Source of the DNA: Rhodospirillales bacterium
Lineage (GTDB): Bacteria > Pseudomonadota > Alphaproteobacteria > Rhodospirillales > Casp-alpha2
Assembly (NCBI GenBank): GCA_018662225.1
Contig: JABJGO010000087.1
Location: 1-60,916 of the forward strand
Direction of reading: 5' to 3'
DNA: 60,916 bases
Under the pieces are notes generated by a model. That model was not told where the DNA came from. It saw only the letters and a program-made list of their open reading frames with translations, and did no database searches. Below are positions 1 through 7,948 of this stretch, piece after piece (position 1 is the first letter of the stretch; each line of letters begins with the position of its first letter). The translations under genes were made by a program, and so were the position numbers.

Positions 1-829
1 ATGGAGGCCCGGCGCTTGCAATACCGCAAATACGCCGCTTAAAGTAACAAACCAGATGAACCAGATCCTCCTTTAGATCAGACCGCTCTGTGTTCCAATT
101 TATATGACGACGGACAATATCCAGCCCATGTAACTTACCGCCGAAATCAAACGTCTTGGTGATCTTTCCACTGGCGACAGATACGGCGGATACCGAGCCA
201 GCACGGGGATTAATGACATAGATTGTATCACCATCCTTGGAAAGAACCATGTGTTCCGGGCCAGGGCCACCCTCGAGAGATCGCGTGATCGACCAGGTTT
301 CTACATCGATTTCACTGATTGTACCGTTGCCACTATTGCTGACAAACGCCTTGCTGCCATCAGATGAGACCAGTGCGTAATTGGGGCCTGGGCCAGTTGA
401 CACTGTATTCATGACACGGTTTTCACGTAGATCGACAACGCTGATATTCCCTCGTGTCGGGTGTGTGGAGATTACAAAGCGGCCATTTGGTGTGATCGTT
501 TGGTGGTGGATTATTCCTTCTGCTCTCATGGTCAACATAACGTGGCCATGTTCGGGATGGACCAGGTAAATCGTACTATGCGCTGTACTTTCGCCTGCAT
601 CCTGATTCTCTTTCAGGCTGCCGGAAAGGATGTACTCACCATCCGGCGTCGAGACAATTGAGTGAGGATTGTCAATCCCGTCATACTGCCCAACGACTTC
701 GTCCGTTGCCGCATCAATGACGATAATTTTGTTGGCCGACCCGGCGGCAACATAGACAAGAGGTTGTGCCAGTGCTGGCGCGGAAATAATGGTTACAGCT
801 AATCCAAACAGCATTAGAAATTTTTTCAT
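1..829 (-). CDS. Secreted YncE-like beta-propeller protein, 3' end cut by window edge
   Basis: The reading frame opens with ATG at 829, behind an AAGGAA ribosome site, and runs off the window at base 1 (276 codons seen). Residues 1–22 form a signal peptide ending in ALAQ, so the product is exported. Blade-like repeats follow, such as VYVAAGSANKIIVID, GNISVVDL and GTISEIDV, as in YncE/cytochrome-d1-type seven-bladed propellers. Such proteins often sit in metal or redox operons; a substrate cannot be named. It is the last gene of the minus-strand cluster behind ccdA. After about residue 236 (left of base 118) the translation stops looking like a propeller, and the other two minus frames hit stops soon after, so the gene may be truncated or rearranged there. 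Confidence 0.7.
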   Translation of the reverse strand, partial: MKKFLMLFGLAVTIISAPALAQPLVYVAAGSANKIIVIDAATDEVVGQYDGIDNPHSIVSTPDGEYILSGSLKENQDAGESTAHSTIYLVHPEHGHVMLTMRAEGIIHHQTITPNGRFVISTHPTRGNISVVDLRENRVMNTVSTGPGPNYALVSSDGSKAFVSNSGNGTISEIDVETWSITRSLEGGPGPEHMVLSKDGDTIYVINPRAGSVSAVSVASGKITKTFDFGGKLHGLDIVRRHINWNTERSDLKEDLVHLVCYFKRRICGIASAGPP

Positions 830-875
830 CTTCTGTTCCTTGATCTTGAATTTTTACCATTTGTCTCTGAATCTA

Positions 876-1619
876 TCAGAGCAAGATGGTTTGGAAAAAC
901 GGAAACGTGATCAAGAGCCACGTCCCCAACATTGAAAGATACCCGGTCATCATCGCGATCCCCGCAACAGCGAGAATTAGCCCGGAAGCGAATTGAATTA
1001 ATCGGCTGATGTGGCCGAACTTTCGTATCCACCGGGTGATTTCTCCCGTGAATGCGGCGACCAGCAGAAATGGTATGGCGAGTCCCAGCGAATAGAAGGA
1101 AAGCAGGACAACACCGCCACTGACTGACGTCTCCATTGCGCTCATTGTCAGCACCGCACCAAGAATGGGACCTATACAGGGCGTCCAGCCAAAGGCGAAA
1201 GCGGTTCCGAGCAAGAATGGCCCGAATACAGGCCCGCCATTCCTCGGGTTTAGGGGGCGTATATCCCGATTCAGGTACGAGAGCTTCAGAATTCCCGTCA
1301 AATGCAATCCGAAGATTGTTATAATTGCGCCGGCAACGGTATCGGCCACCCCTCGATAGGACTGAAGCAACTGTTCGAGCGCAGTGGCGCTGGCACCAAG
1401 AGTGATAAACACCGCTGAGAACCCGAGGACAAAATTGCCGCTGAGAAGCAGGGTTGAAATCCTCGTGTTGATTGGCGTTTCTTCCCGTTGTTCCCCGGTT
1501 GAATGCCCCGCCACATAGGATATGTAGCCTGGCACAAGTGGAAGAACGCAGGGCGACAGAAACGAAACCATGCCAGCCAGGAATGCCATGGCAACGCTGA
1601 TTCCTGAGATATCGGCCAT
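876..1619 (-). CDS. ccdA: CcdA-type thiol-disulfide membrane transporter
   Basis: This 247-residue protein is all membrane helices, about six, the size and shape of the CcdA/DsbD-beta family. The two cysteines that carry electrons across the inner membrane are visible: Cys24 in FLSPCVLPLVPGY and Cys148 in FGWTPCIGP. The family moves reducing power from cytoplasmic thioredoxin to periplasmic thioredoxin-fold proteins, for cytochrome c maturation or metal-related thiol repair. The stop of the TlpA/DsbE-like gene lies only 6 bases upstream of its start, so CcdA very probably reduces that protein. A frame-shifted 267-codon ORF over the same bases is a shadow. Confidence 0.93.
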   Translation of the reverse strand: MADISGISVAMAFLAGMVSFLSPCVLPLVPGYISYVAGHSTGEQREETPINTRISTLLLSGNFVLGFSAVFITLGASATALEQLLQSYRGVADTVAGAIITIFGLHLTGILKLSYLNRDIRPLNPRNGGPVFGPFLLGTAFAFGWTPCIGPILGAVLTMSAMETSVSGGVVLLSFYSLGLAIPFLLVAAFTGEITRWIRKFGHISRLIQFASGLILAVAGIAMMTGYLSMLGTWLLITFPFFQTILL

Positions 1620-1625
1620 CCAACA

Positions 1626-2222
1626 TCACTCCGCACTTTCTAACTGGTCAATAAGAGAACGGATTTCAGCATCAAAACTCTGTTGCGTTAACGCCCCAAT
1701 GTGCTTGTGGATAATCGTTCCATTCCGGTCCACAACAAAGGTTTCGGGTACGCCATAGACACCCCAGTCAATGGCAACTCGCCCTGAAAGATCCGCACCA
1801 GTCCGGGTATAAGGATCTCCCAGCGTGTCGAGCCAATTAGCAGCATCGTCCGGTTGGTCTTTGTAGTTCAGGCCGTGGATAGGCACAGTTCCTTCTCTCG
1901 ACAGCTTCATCAACAACGGATGCTCAGCGCGGCATTCGACGCACCATGATGCAAAAACATTGACGAGCAAGATTTCACCCTTCAGATCCGTTGATGACAA
2001 TGAAAGCGCCCGCCCTTTTACGGGCGGTAACGCGAATTCTGGAACTTCCTTTCCAATCAAAGCAGAGGGAATTTCCTGTGGATTCAACGTCAAGCCGATG
2101 GCGAATGCGACGGCAATTCCTGCAAATGCCACAACGGGCACAAAAAACAGGAGTCTTCCGTGGGGAACATATTTATCTTCGTTTGTCGTAGAGATTGTCA
2201 TATCGATTATCTCTGATCTCAT
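1626..2222 (-). CDS. Membrane-anchored TlpA/DsbE (CcmG)-like thioredoxin
   Basis: A 198-residue periplasmic thiol:disulfide oxidoreductase. One membrane anchor spans about residues 23–44, followed by a thioredoxin fold with the active site WCVEC (Cys94, Cys97) and the cis-proline loop GVYGVPETFVVD near residue 155, which is characteristic of the DsbE/CcmG branch. The ATG at 2222 overlaps the stop of the preceding gene as ATGA, which supports this start; a second ATG lies seven codons later. The partner that reduces it should be the adjacent CcdA. Since no ccm genes surround it, a role in keeping copper or cytochrome cysteines reduced within this metal cluster is more likely than general cytochrome c assembly, but that is inference. 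Confidence 0.88.
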   Translation of the reverse strand: MRSEIIDMTISTTNEDKYVPHGRLLFFVPVVAFAGIAVAFAIGLTLNPQEIPSALIGKEVPEFALPPVKGRALSLSSTDLKGEILLVNVFASWCVECRAEHPLLMKLSREGTVPIHGLNYKDQPDDAANWLDTLGDPYTRTGADLSGRVAIDWGVYGVPETFVVDRNGTIIHKHIGALTQQSFDAEIRSLIDQLESAE

Positions 2223-2512
2223 TCCCGATTCAGGCGATGAGTTTTAGATTCATCCTTGGTGGAATGCGGACGAGTGTTATCAGGTTCCTGTCGTGCGTCG
2301 TTTTCACCACCCTTCGAATGGCCGTGGCCATGTGGCATGAAAAGGTGCATCAGTATGCAGCCTCCAACTAAAAGGAATGGCAGAAGTGCATCGAAACTGA
2401 TCTGACTTTCCCGCAAGAGATAGTATCCAAGGACTGTAGCTCCAACGATGGATACGAGACCGATGGGAGAATGTAGAAATTTCCTGAAATCAAACTTGAG
2501 AGGTGTGTTCAT
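2219..2512 (-). CDS. DUF2933-family small membrane protein with His-rich tail
   Basis: 97 residues. A hydrophobic segment at about 17–34 (PIGLVSIVGATVLGYYLL) and a second at about 44–58 end in HLFMPHGHGHSKGG. The pairing of two helices with an LMHLFM…HGHGH motif is the hallmark I know from DUF2933 proteins, which are common in copper/silver resistance clusters and have no assigned biochemical role. The histidines and methionines could bind a metal ion at the membrane face (inference). The charged C-terminus is unlike the core motif. The stop overlaps the ATG of the thioredoxin gene by four bases, indicating translational coupling. Confidence 0.75.
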   Translation of the reverse strand: MNTPLKFDFRKFLHSPIGLVSIVGATVLGYYLLRESQISFDALLPFLLVGGCILMHLFMPHGHGHSKGGENDARQEPDNTRPHSTKDESKTHRLNRE

Positions 2513-2534
2513 TGTTCTTATCCCGGCACTCTAT

Positions 2535-2861
2535 TCATCTTGCCATTCGTTCGGAGAAATAGTTGAACAACGGCCCAAAAATAAGGGCAATAAACCAGCC
2601 ATAACCAAGTGCATCAATCAGGCCGATCAGGAACCCTTTCCACGTCAACCACACAAAACCCGGCAGGAGCACCTCCCATGCAGACCGCATGGCAAACTCG
2701 GGAAACCACAGGTCAAAAACGACGCATATGAGGTAAGAAATGGCCAGGAAGCTACTGAGGCTCATCCCCAATACAAGAACTGGAATCTGAGGATAAGCCC
2801 GTACTGGTAAGGCAACACCATGCTCAGTATCGCCTGAAAAACGTTGAGATACATCAGCCAT
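2535..2861 (-). CDS. Small two-helix membrane protein, DUF5676-like
   Basis: 108 residues with hydrophobic stretches at about 27–47 and 65–97, the second containing GFLIGLIDALGYGWFIALIFGPLFNYF. The closing pattern of an aromatic-rich helix and a G-x(3)-D-x(3)-GYGW turn reminds me of DUF5676 membrane proteins that accompany heavy-metal genes, but the match is from memory and not secure. No catalytic motif is visible. Its start overlaps the end of the YHS-type gene by 8 bases and it is followed 22 bases later by the DUF2933 gene, so it is part of the same transcript. Confidence 0.6.
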   Translation of the reverse strand: MADVSQRFSGDTEHGVALPVRAYPQIPVLVLGMSLSSFLAISYLICVVFDLWFPEFAMRSAWEVLLPGFVWLTWKGFLIGLIDALGYGWFIALIFGPLFNYFSERMAR

Positions 2862-3207
2862 GGACGGTTACCTCATGGTCACGACCGGGCAGCGTTTTCT
2901 GCGCATCACCGATGTAGATATCTGGCGCAGCCTCAAATGCTTCACGGCAGTCACGTGAGCAGAAATAGTATACCCGACCGCCATGGACGCTTGGCTTGGC
3001 AGTATTGGTATGAACCGTTTTTTGACAAACCAGGTCTCGGTCCTTCGCGGGTGGTTCCCAGAGAACTTCGGAAGCACATGTGGCGGCAGTTTGATTGTGG
3101 TCGCGTTTGGTCGAATGCTTGTGGCCCATGACGTGCGACCCGCATCCAAAGCGCATCATGACGAAAATCATGCCTGCCCAAATTATGAAATATAGAAGTG
3201 TTTCCAT
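2854..3207 (-). CDS. YHS-domain-like metal-binding protein with N-terminal membrane anchor
   Basis: 117 residues. An N-terminal membrane helix (about 3–19) is followed by a His/Cys-containing linker and then a YHS-like domain at about 58–100: VCQKTVHTNTAKPSVHGGRV leading into YYFCSRDCREAFEAAP. The CxxxC pair plus the upstream Cys and His are the residues expected to bind metal in YHS/TRASH domains, which are found in copper ATPases and copper chaperone-like proteins. It is the first well-supported gene of the minus-strand redox/metal cluster, and it begins 22 bases after the small Cys-rich ORF. A role as metal donor or sensor for the cluster is inference. Confidence 0.75.
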   Translation of the reverse strand: METLLYFIIWAGMIFVMMRFGCGSHVMGHKHSTKRDHNQTAATCASEVLWEPPAKDRDLVCQKTVHTNTAKPSVHGGRVYYFCSRDCREAFEAAPDIYIGDAQKTLPGRDHEVTVHG

Positions 3208-3229
3208 GGTGTCCTACCTAATCGCGAAT

Positions 3230-3352
3230 CTATTCGCCTCGTTGGGTGCTCATCGTCCGATAGTGATCTGCGGCGCAACTCGTGCAGTCAGCTTCATCAT
3301 TCTTTCCGCAACAATTGGAGTAGAGAAAATTGCTGAAAGATATGGAGGCCAT
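3230..3352 (-). CDS. Possible 40-residue Cys-rich peptide
   Basis: A short ORF starts with ATG at 3352, behind AAGAGG six bases upstream, and ends 22 bases before the YHS-type gene. The peptide contains SNCCGKNDEADCTSCAADHY, four cysteines within about fifteen residues, which is compatible with metal binding. Position at the head of a metal cluster, a good ribosome site and the Cys pattern argue for a real gene; length alone does not. I do not recognise a family. A longer in-frame version starting at 3424 lacks a clear ribosome site. Confidence 0.35.
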   Translation of the reverse strand: MASISFSNFLYSNCCGKNDEADCTSCAADHYRTMSTQRGE

Positions 3353-3573
3353 GATGAACCTCTTGCACGGCTGCGCCTCTCCTGGGAACGTTTCAAGACG
3401 GTGTGACCTTTTTTGAAAGATCATTCGCCTCGGGGAAAGGGAAGCAAACCCCGAATTCGAACACGCCCCTTGGAATTCTCTCCTTATTTAATGTGGTTCA
3501 TGTAACTGCTTTCCGATGATGTGATTAGAACAGAGAAGTTTTTCTGAAGTTCGTCAAAAATGGGGTTTGTTGT

Positions 3574-3612
3574 GCCAAAGTTTGTCTCTGTGACATTGCG
3601 GCAAACTTTGTC
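3574..3612. promoter_or_regulatory. Imperfect direct repeat in the divergent promoter region; candidate response-regulator site
   Basis: Two 13-base elements, GCCAAAGTTTGTC at 3574–3586 and GGCAAACTTTGTC at 3600–3612, are spaced 26 bases start to start, close to two and a half helical turns. They lie 47 bases upstream of the response-regulator start, in the roughly 300-base gap (3353–3658) between the minus-strand metal cluster and the plus-strand two-component genes. OmpR-family regulators bind direct repeats, so autoregulation or control of both directions is plausible. Apart from these repeats I see no gene in the gap. Confidence 0.35.
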
Positions 3613-3658
3613 ACAAGTTTTTCGGTGAGCTTCGTGGGCAATGACATATACTGGCGGT

Positions 3659-4378
3659 ATGAAAAATTCTGCGCATATCCTCGTCGTTGATGACAATGAC
3701 GAGCTTTGTGAGCTGGTTGGCCGGTTTCTTCGCCAGCACGGCTTTCGCACAAGTTACGCCGAAGATGGTGATGCCATGAAACGGGTGATGGCTGAGCACC
3801 AGATTGATCTGGTCGTGCTCGATATCATGTTGCCCGGAGATGACGGGTTAGCGCTATGCAGATATCTGCGTGGTAAGTCTACAGTTCCAATCATCATGTT
3901 GACCGCATTGGGGGACGAAACAGACCGGATCATCGGTCTTGAAATGGGGGCCGATGACTATTTGGCAAAACCTTTTAATCCCCGGGAACTTCTAGCGCGG
4001 ATAAAGTCCGTACTTCGGCGGACGGAAAGTTTGCCGGAAAACCGACGTCTGCCGAAGGAAACCACCGTCGAATTCGATCTTTGGACGTTCAGCATCGCAA
4101 AGCGCCAGCTTGTTACAGATGGTGGGGTCGTTGTTCCTCTCAGTACAGGCGAGTTCAAGCTGTTACTTGTCTTCATACAACATCCGGGCCACGTGCTATC
4201 ACGGGATCAATTACTGGACTTGGCACAGGGCCGAGATATAGCACCGTTTGATCGCAGCATTGATACCCAGGTCAGTCGCCTTCGAAAGAAGCTCGAGGTG
4301 GACCCAAAAAACCCAGAATTAATCAAGACTGTATGGGGTGGCGGATACGTGTTCACCCCGTCGGTGAGGACGGCCTAA
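3659..4378 (+). CDS. OmpR-family response regulator
   Basis: 239 residues from the ATG at 3659 (a further in-frame ATG six codons upstream is less likely because the receiver domain begins directly after KNSAHILVVDD). The receiver domain shows the acidic pair Asp11/Asp12, phospho-acceptor Asp55 (VVLDIMLPG), Thr82 and Lys104 (LAKPF). A winged-helix DNA-binding domain occupies about 135–235, ending in the usual VWGGGYVF. Its stop overlaps the start of the kinase gene (TAATG), so the two are translationally coupled. By position between copper clusters it probably controls one or both of them, but the sensed signal cannot be read from the sequence. Confidence 0.9.
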   Translation: MKNSAHILVVDDNDELCELVGRFLRQHGFRTSYAEDGDAMKRVMAEHQIDLVVLDIMLPGDDGLALCRYLRGKSTVPIIMLTALGDETDRIIGLEMGADDYLAKPFNPRELLARIKSVLRRTESLPENRRLPKETTVEFDLWTFSIAKRQLVTDGGVVVPLSTGEFKLLLVFIQHPGHVLSRDQLLDLAQGRDIAPFDRSIDTQVSRLRKKLEVDPKNPELIKTVWGGGYVFTPSVRTA

Positions 4379-5775
4379 TGCGGCTGGTTCCTGACAGTCT
4401 TGCCGGAAGAATGATCGCGGTTCTACTGATCGGGCTAACGGCATCCCATTTCTTCAGTATGGCGATCTATACTGCTGACCGTATTGAAATGTCCGTGGAG
4501 TCCGCCGGTGCGCACTTCTCACAACAAATAGCCTCGGTCGTGCGGATGATCGATGGAACACCGCCAGCCTGGCACCAACGCATGTTGCAGACCATGACGG
4601 AACCAAGTTTAGGAATGTCCGTCACACCCGAAAGGCAATACATTGGGGCACTCGGTGATAACGCTCAGGCAACGCTAGTCAAGGAACACATACAAGTCCT
4701 TCTTGACCGCACTGAGGCAGGCGATGTGATTGTCCAGATTGTTCGCAAGGCCTCCCAAGAAGGGACGAATGAGAATGGCACTCCTTCTACAGCAGATGAA
4801 CCGTCATGGTTGGAAAACATTCTATTCAATACTGAAGGGCGACAATTGAGAGCATCAGTCCGACTCAGTGATGGCGCTTGGTTAAATTTTCGCACACACG
4901 TTACCGGCACGAGGAAAGTATGGGGGGGCCGTGCAGTCCTGTCGATTTCATTGATGGCCGTTGGTGTGGTTCTGCTTTCTCTTTGGGTGATCCGCAAGGT
5001 CACGGCACCCCTGCGCATCTTTACGGCAGCCGCTGAACGATTGGGTCGAGATGTTAGTGCGCCTCCCCTGATTGTTGCCGGGCCACTGGAACTACGCCAT
5101 GCCACGAATGCGTTCAATCGTATGCAACAGCAGTTAAAACGCCTGATAGATAACCGAACGGAAATGTTGGCCGCGATTGCCCACGATCTTCGCACGCCCA
5201 TTACACTCCTTCGGCTTCGAACGGAATTTGTCGAAGACGAAGTGGGGCGAGAGAAGATGCAGTCTACGCTCAATGATATGGAAGCAATGATTGCGTCAAC
5301 GCTCACGTTCGCACGTGAAGGATATGAAGTAGAAGAAAGTCAGGATATTGATCTATCTGCACTGGTTGGCAGCATTTGCGACGACATTCAGGATGCCGGG
5401 TATTCCATAACGAGCAGCCTAACCGACTCGCTGATATTTCGGGGTAAACCAATCGCATTGCAGCGCGCCGTGACAAATGTGATCGAAAACGCTGTAAAGT
5501 TTGCTGACGCAGCGTCCGTTAATATGTTGAAGACTGAACAGGGTGTGGAGATTAGTGTGGCTGACAACGGGCCCGGTATCCCCGAACAGGAACTGGAAAA
5601 GGTGTTTCTTCCGTTCTATCGCGTTGAACAATCCAGAAATCGAAAAACGGGTGGTGCCGGACTCGGGTTGAGTATTGTTCAGTCCATCGCCAATGAGCAT
5701 GGTGGTGAAATTGCCCTTCGAAACGGCGATCAGGGGGGCCTCGTCGCAACGATCACACTCCCCAGAGGACCGTAG
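4378..5775 (+). CDS. EnvZ-like sensor histidine kinase
   Basis: 465 residues from ATG 4378, which overlaps the regulator's stop. Order of parts: membrane helix at about 12–31, a periplasmic segment of about 160 residues, a second helix near residue 190, a HAMP linker, the dimerisation/phospho-acceptor helix with His269 in AAIAHDLRTPIT, and an ATPase domain with NVIENAVKF, DNGPGIP and GGAGLGLSIVQ. The layout is that of EnvZ/ColS-type kinases. The periplasmic part has no obvious Met- or His-rich copper motif, so copper sensing is only suggested by neighbours. It ends 57 bases from the convergent ABC membrane protein gene. Confidence 0.9.
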   Translation: MRLVPDSLAGRMIAVLLIGLTASHFFSMAIYTADRIEMSVESAGAHFSQQIASVVRMIDGTPPAWHQRMLQTMTEPSLGMSVTPERQYIGALGDNAQATLVKEHIQVLLDRTEAGDVIVQIVRKASQEGTNENGTPSTADEPSWLENILFNTEGRQLRASVRLSDGAWLNFRTHVTGTRKVWGGRAVLSISLMAVGVVLLSLWVIRKVTAPLRIFTAAAERLGRDVSAPPLIVAGPLELRHATNAFNRMQQQLKRLIDNRTEMLAAIAHDLRTPITLLRLRTEFVEDEVGREKMQSTLNDMEAMIASTLTFAREGYEVEESQDIDLSALVGSICDDIQDAGYSITSSLTDSLIFRGKPIALQRAVTNVIENAVKFADAASVNMLKTEQGVEISVADNGPGIPEQELEKVFLPFYRVEQSRNRKTGGAGLGLSIVQSIANEHGGEIALRNGDQGGLVATITLPRGP

Positions 5776-5832
5776 AGTGCAAATCATGTCATATGGCCCT
5801 ACGTTTTAAACTTCGACAACTACCGAGTAATC

Positions 5833-7077
5833 TCACACACTTGACGGTATGGGCTCATCCTTGGTTAGAGCGATCGGCTCAAATTCCCCACCGGCTGCCG
5901 TATTGATGAGAAACTTCTGGATCTCATCGTAGCGAACTTTGACGTCTTCCATGGTCTGATAGTATCGGAACAGTTCTTTCAACGGTGAGGCAAAATCTTT
6001 GTGTGCGCCAAGAACAGCGACAAGAGCGCCAAATGACAAGTTTCCGTCAATCACGAGATAACCGCCAATCGTATAGAAGAAAAACGGCGATAGATGATTT
6101 AGAAAATTGTTCAGTCCCTTCATCAAAAATTTGCGCCGGTAAATATCAATTCGAATCACCTGCAACACCCGAAAAGAATCGTGAACGTTTTTGACATATC
6201 TTCTGTTTCCATAAACGTTCGGTTCATCCAGTGATGCTCCAAGTTTTCGAACTTGTTTCACGCGGTCTCTACTCAGGACATTAATTTTTTTCTGTAGCCG
6301 GGGGATTATTGCCAATTGAACAGGCAAGAGAGCGATCGCCGCGGCACCCAACACCGGGTCCTGGACAAACATGAAGAGCAAAATCGTCAAGAATGTTCCG
6401 CCCTGAAACAGGGGCGTCACTGCAATATCGCCAGCGAAACCACCAATTGGCTCAATTTCCTGAATAAGAACGGGAATCAATTGCGCATTGCCACCTGGAC
6501 ACCCAGACCTTCTCCATTCGCGGTGTAATAGAATCCTAAATCTGCGCAAAAGATTTTCTGCGACTTTTCCCTTGAAGAGATTGATCGCAAATTTCAACCC
6601 ACCACTGATCACAATAATGACCAAAAATGCACTGCAAAGGACGAACAAGAACGGAACCTGTTCAATGGAGAAGCCAGAGACAGTGATCGGGAAATGCCCC
6701 GAATTGATTGCGTAGTTGATGATGTTTTTTGGGAGTTCCAGCGAAGCATAGAGCGCGGGGAGTGACAACGCTGCACCGGCGACCAGCCAGGATTGCTGAC
6801 GCCAAGTGTATTTGTGGAGAAAGCGAAACAGGCCGACGGTAAACGGAGAGTTATCATCTTCAATTGACGACATCCGGTCAATGCGATTGATACGGTTCTC
6901 GCGAATTGCCTTACCTGCGGTTCTGGCGAGCCAATACACGCATATAACAACAAGTATGCTTGGCATGACATAGGTCACGACCTTGTGGACTGAATGGTGC
7001 CACCAATGGGTCGTGTCATCCATCGCGTACTGCGCGAAACTATCAATGCCCAGATGAAGGGTATCTAAAAGGCGCAC
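5833..7077 (-). CDS. ABC-exporter transmembrane domain without ATPase domain (probably truncated)
   Basis: 414 residues. An N-terminal extension with one helix (about 33–51) precedes a type-IV (six-helix) ABC exporter membrane domain, with hydrophobic segments near 96–114, 141–165, 233–263 and 338–360. The sequence ends shortly after the last membrane helix (…EPIPSSV), where family members normally continue into a nucleotide-binding domain with Walker A, LSGGQ and Walker B; none of these is present here or downstream, where the bases belong to the convergent kinase. It starts 124 bases after copB. It may be a decayed exporter fused at a rearrangement point, or a membrane half whose ATPase is encoded elsewhere. 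Confidence 0.7.
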   Translation of the reverse strand: MRLLDTLHLGIDSFAQYAMDDTTHWWHHSVHKVVTYVMPSILVVICVYWLARTAGKAIRENRINRIDRMSSIEDDNSPFTVGLFRFLHKYTWRQQSWLVAGAALSLPALYASLELPKNIINYAINSGHFPITVSGFSIEQVPFLFVLCSAFLVIIVISGGLKFAINLFKGKVAENLLRRFRILLHREWRRSGCPGGNAQLIPVLIQEIEPIGGFAGDIAVTPLFQGGTFLTILLFMFVQDPVLGAAAIALLPVQLAIIPRLQKKINVLSRDRVKQVRKLGASLDEPNVYGNRRYVKNVHDSFRVLQVIRIDIYRRKFLMKGLNNFLNHLSPFFFYTIGGYLVIDGNLSFGALVAVLGAHKDFASPLKELFRYYQTMEDVKVRYDEIQKFLINTAAGGEFEPIALTKDEPIPSSV

Positions 7078-7133
7078 TTTATGACGTCCTATGGTTTGAA
7101 ATTTTCTACAGAATTTGACACAGGGGTTCCTGT

Positions 7134-7166
7134 GCCGGTGAAGAAAAATTTCTTTTCTTCACCGGC
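7134..7166. terminator. Perfect 14-bp hairpin between copB and the ABC membrane gene
   Basis: GCCGGTGAAGAAAA and its exact complement flank a five-base loop. The stem is strong, but no run of T follows on either strand, so it may slow or end transcription, or protect the copB mRNA end, rather than act as a standard intrinsic terminator. Confidence 0.5.
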
Positions 7167-7201
7167 TGGATGACTCAACACGGATCACCAGATTCTAGAG
7201 G

Positions 7202-7948
7202 TTAGAAGACGACCTTCGTTCCGATAACAGCCAACCAGGAACTCGTATCTTCACCCTCACTCTCGGCGAGGTCTTTCGTATTCCCAAATGTTTGTTCGTG
7301 AACAATCCCGACGTATGGCGAGAACAAGCGGTCAATCACGTCGTAGCTTAGCCGCAGCCCAACTTCTCCACTACTTACACCAGAACCGACGCCAATCTCG
7401 GTATCCTCAGAAAAAGCGACGTTTAGTTCAGCAGATGGCGTCAGGATTAGTCTGTTGGTTAGCAACAATTCGTACTCTACATCTAACCTTGCCGATGCAT
7501 CGCCCTCCTCGCTGATGAACAAACTGGCATCCACTTCGAACCACTGGGGAGCAAGCCCCGCGATGCCGAGAACACCGTACCAACGATCCACACTCTTCGG
7601 TGTATCGGCACGAACCCCGGCCTTGGCATCAAAAAAATCGGAGATCGGCACTTGCCCAACCAGTTGATTTTCTAACGTTTCAAAAGAGCTGGCGTCAGTG
7701 TCATACTCTCCTTCACTGATCCACCGGAGTTTGAATTCGTCCGTGCCATAGAATGCATCACCATCCCACACAGCCAGGTTTTCGTTCTCGTCACCCTTTC
7801 GATACTCAAACTCCTCCAGTTGAATGCCATAGAATGTCATGCCCAGTTCCTCGGCTGATGATGGTGCGGGAGCAAGAAGAGCAGCCGTTATCACAGCTAA
7901 TCCAAGAATACTGGATCGGTAGATACGTGACGTGTTGATATTAGTCAT
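7202..7948 (-). CDS. copB: CopB/PcoB-type outer-membrane copper resistance protein
   Basis: 248 residues with a signal peptide ending near residue 32 (APAPSSA). The mature part is a beta-barrel of the CopB/PcoB family: MTFYGIQLEEFEYRKGDENE near the start, WDGDAFYGTDEFKLRW, alternating hydrophobic strands, and a C-terminal phenylalanine (KVVF) typical of proteins inserted by the Bam machinery. The Met/His-rich N-terminal stretch of longer CopB proteins is absent, so this is a short form. Its ATG overlaps the stop of the copA 3' part by four bases. It acts with CopA in periplasmic and outer-membrane copper handling. Confidence 0.9.
   Translation of the reverse strand: MTNINTSRIYRSSILGLAVITAALLAPAPSSAEELGMTFYGIQLEEFEYRKGDENENLAVWDGDAFYGTDEFKLRWISEGEYDTDASSFETLENQLVGQVPISDFFDAKAGVRADTPKSVDRWYGVLGIAGLAPQWFEVDASLFISEEGDASARLDVEYELLLTNRLILTPSAELNVAFSEDTEIGVGSGVSSGEVGLRLSYDVIDRLFSPYVGIVHEQTFGNTKDLAESEGEDTSSWLAVIGTKVVF

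Noticed and set aside
826-1629. 267-codon minus-strand ORF over ccdA
   Set aside because: Frame-shifted shadow of ccdA, rich in Arg/Cys/His; the CcdA frame has the family motifs.
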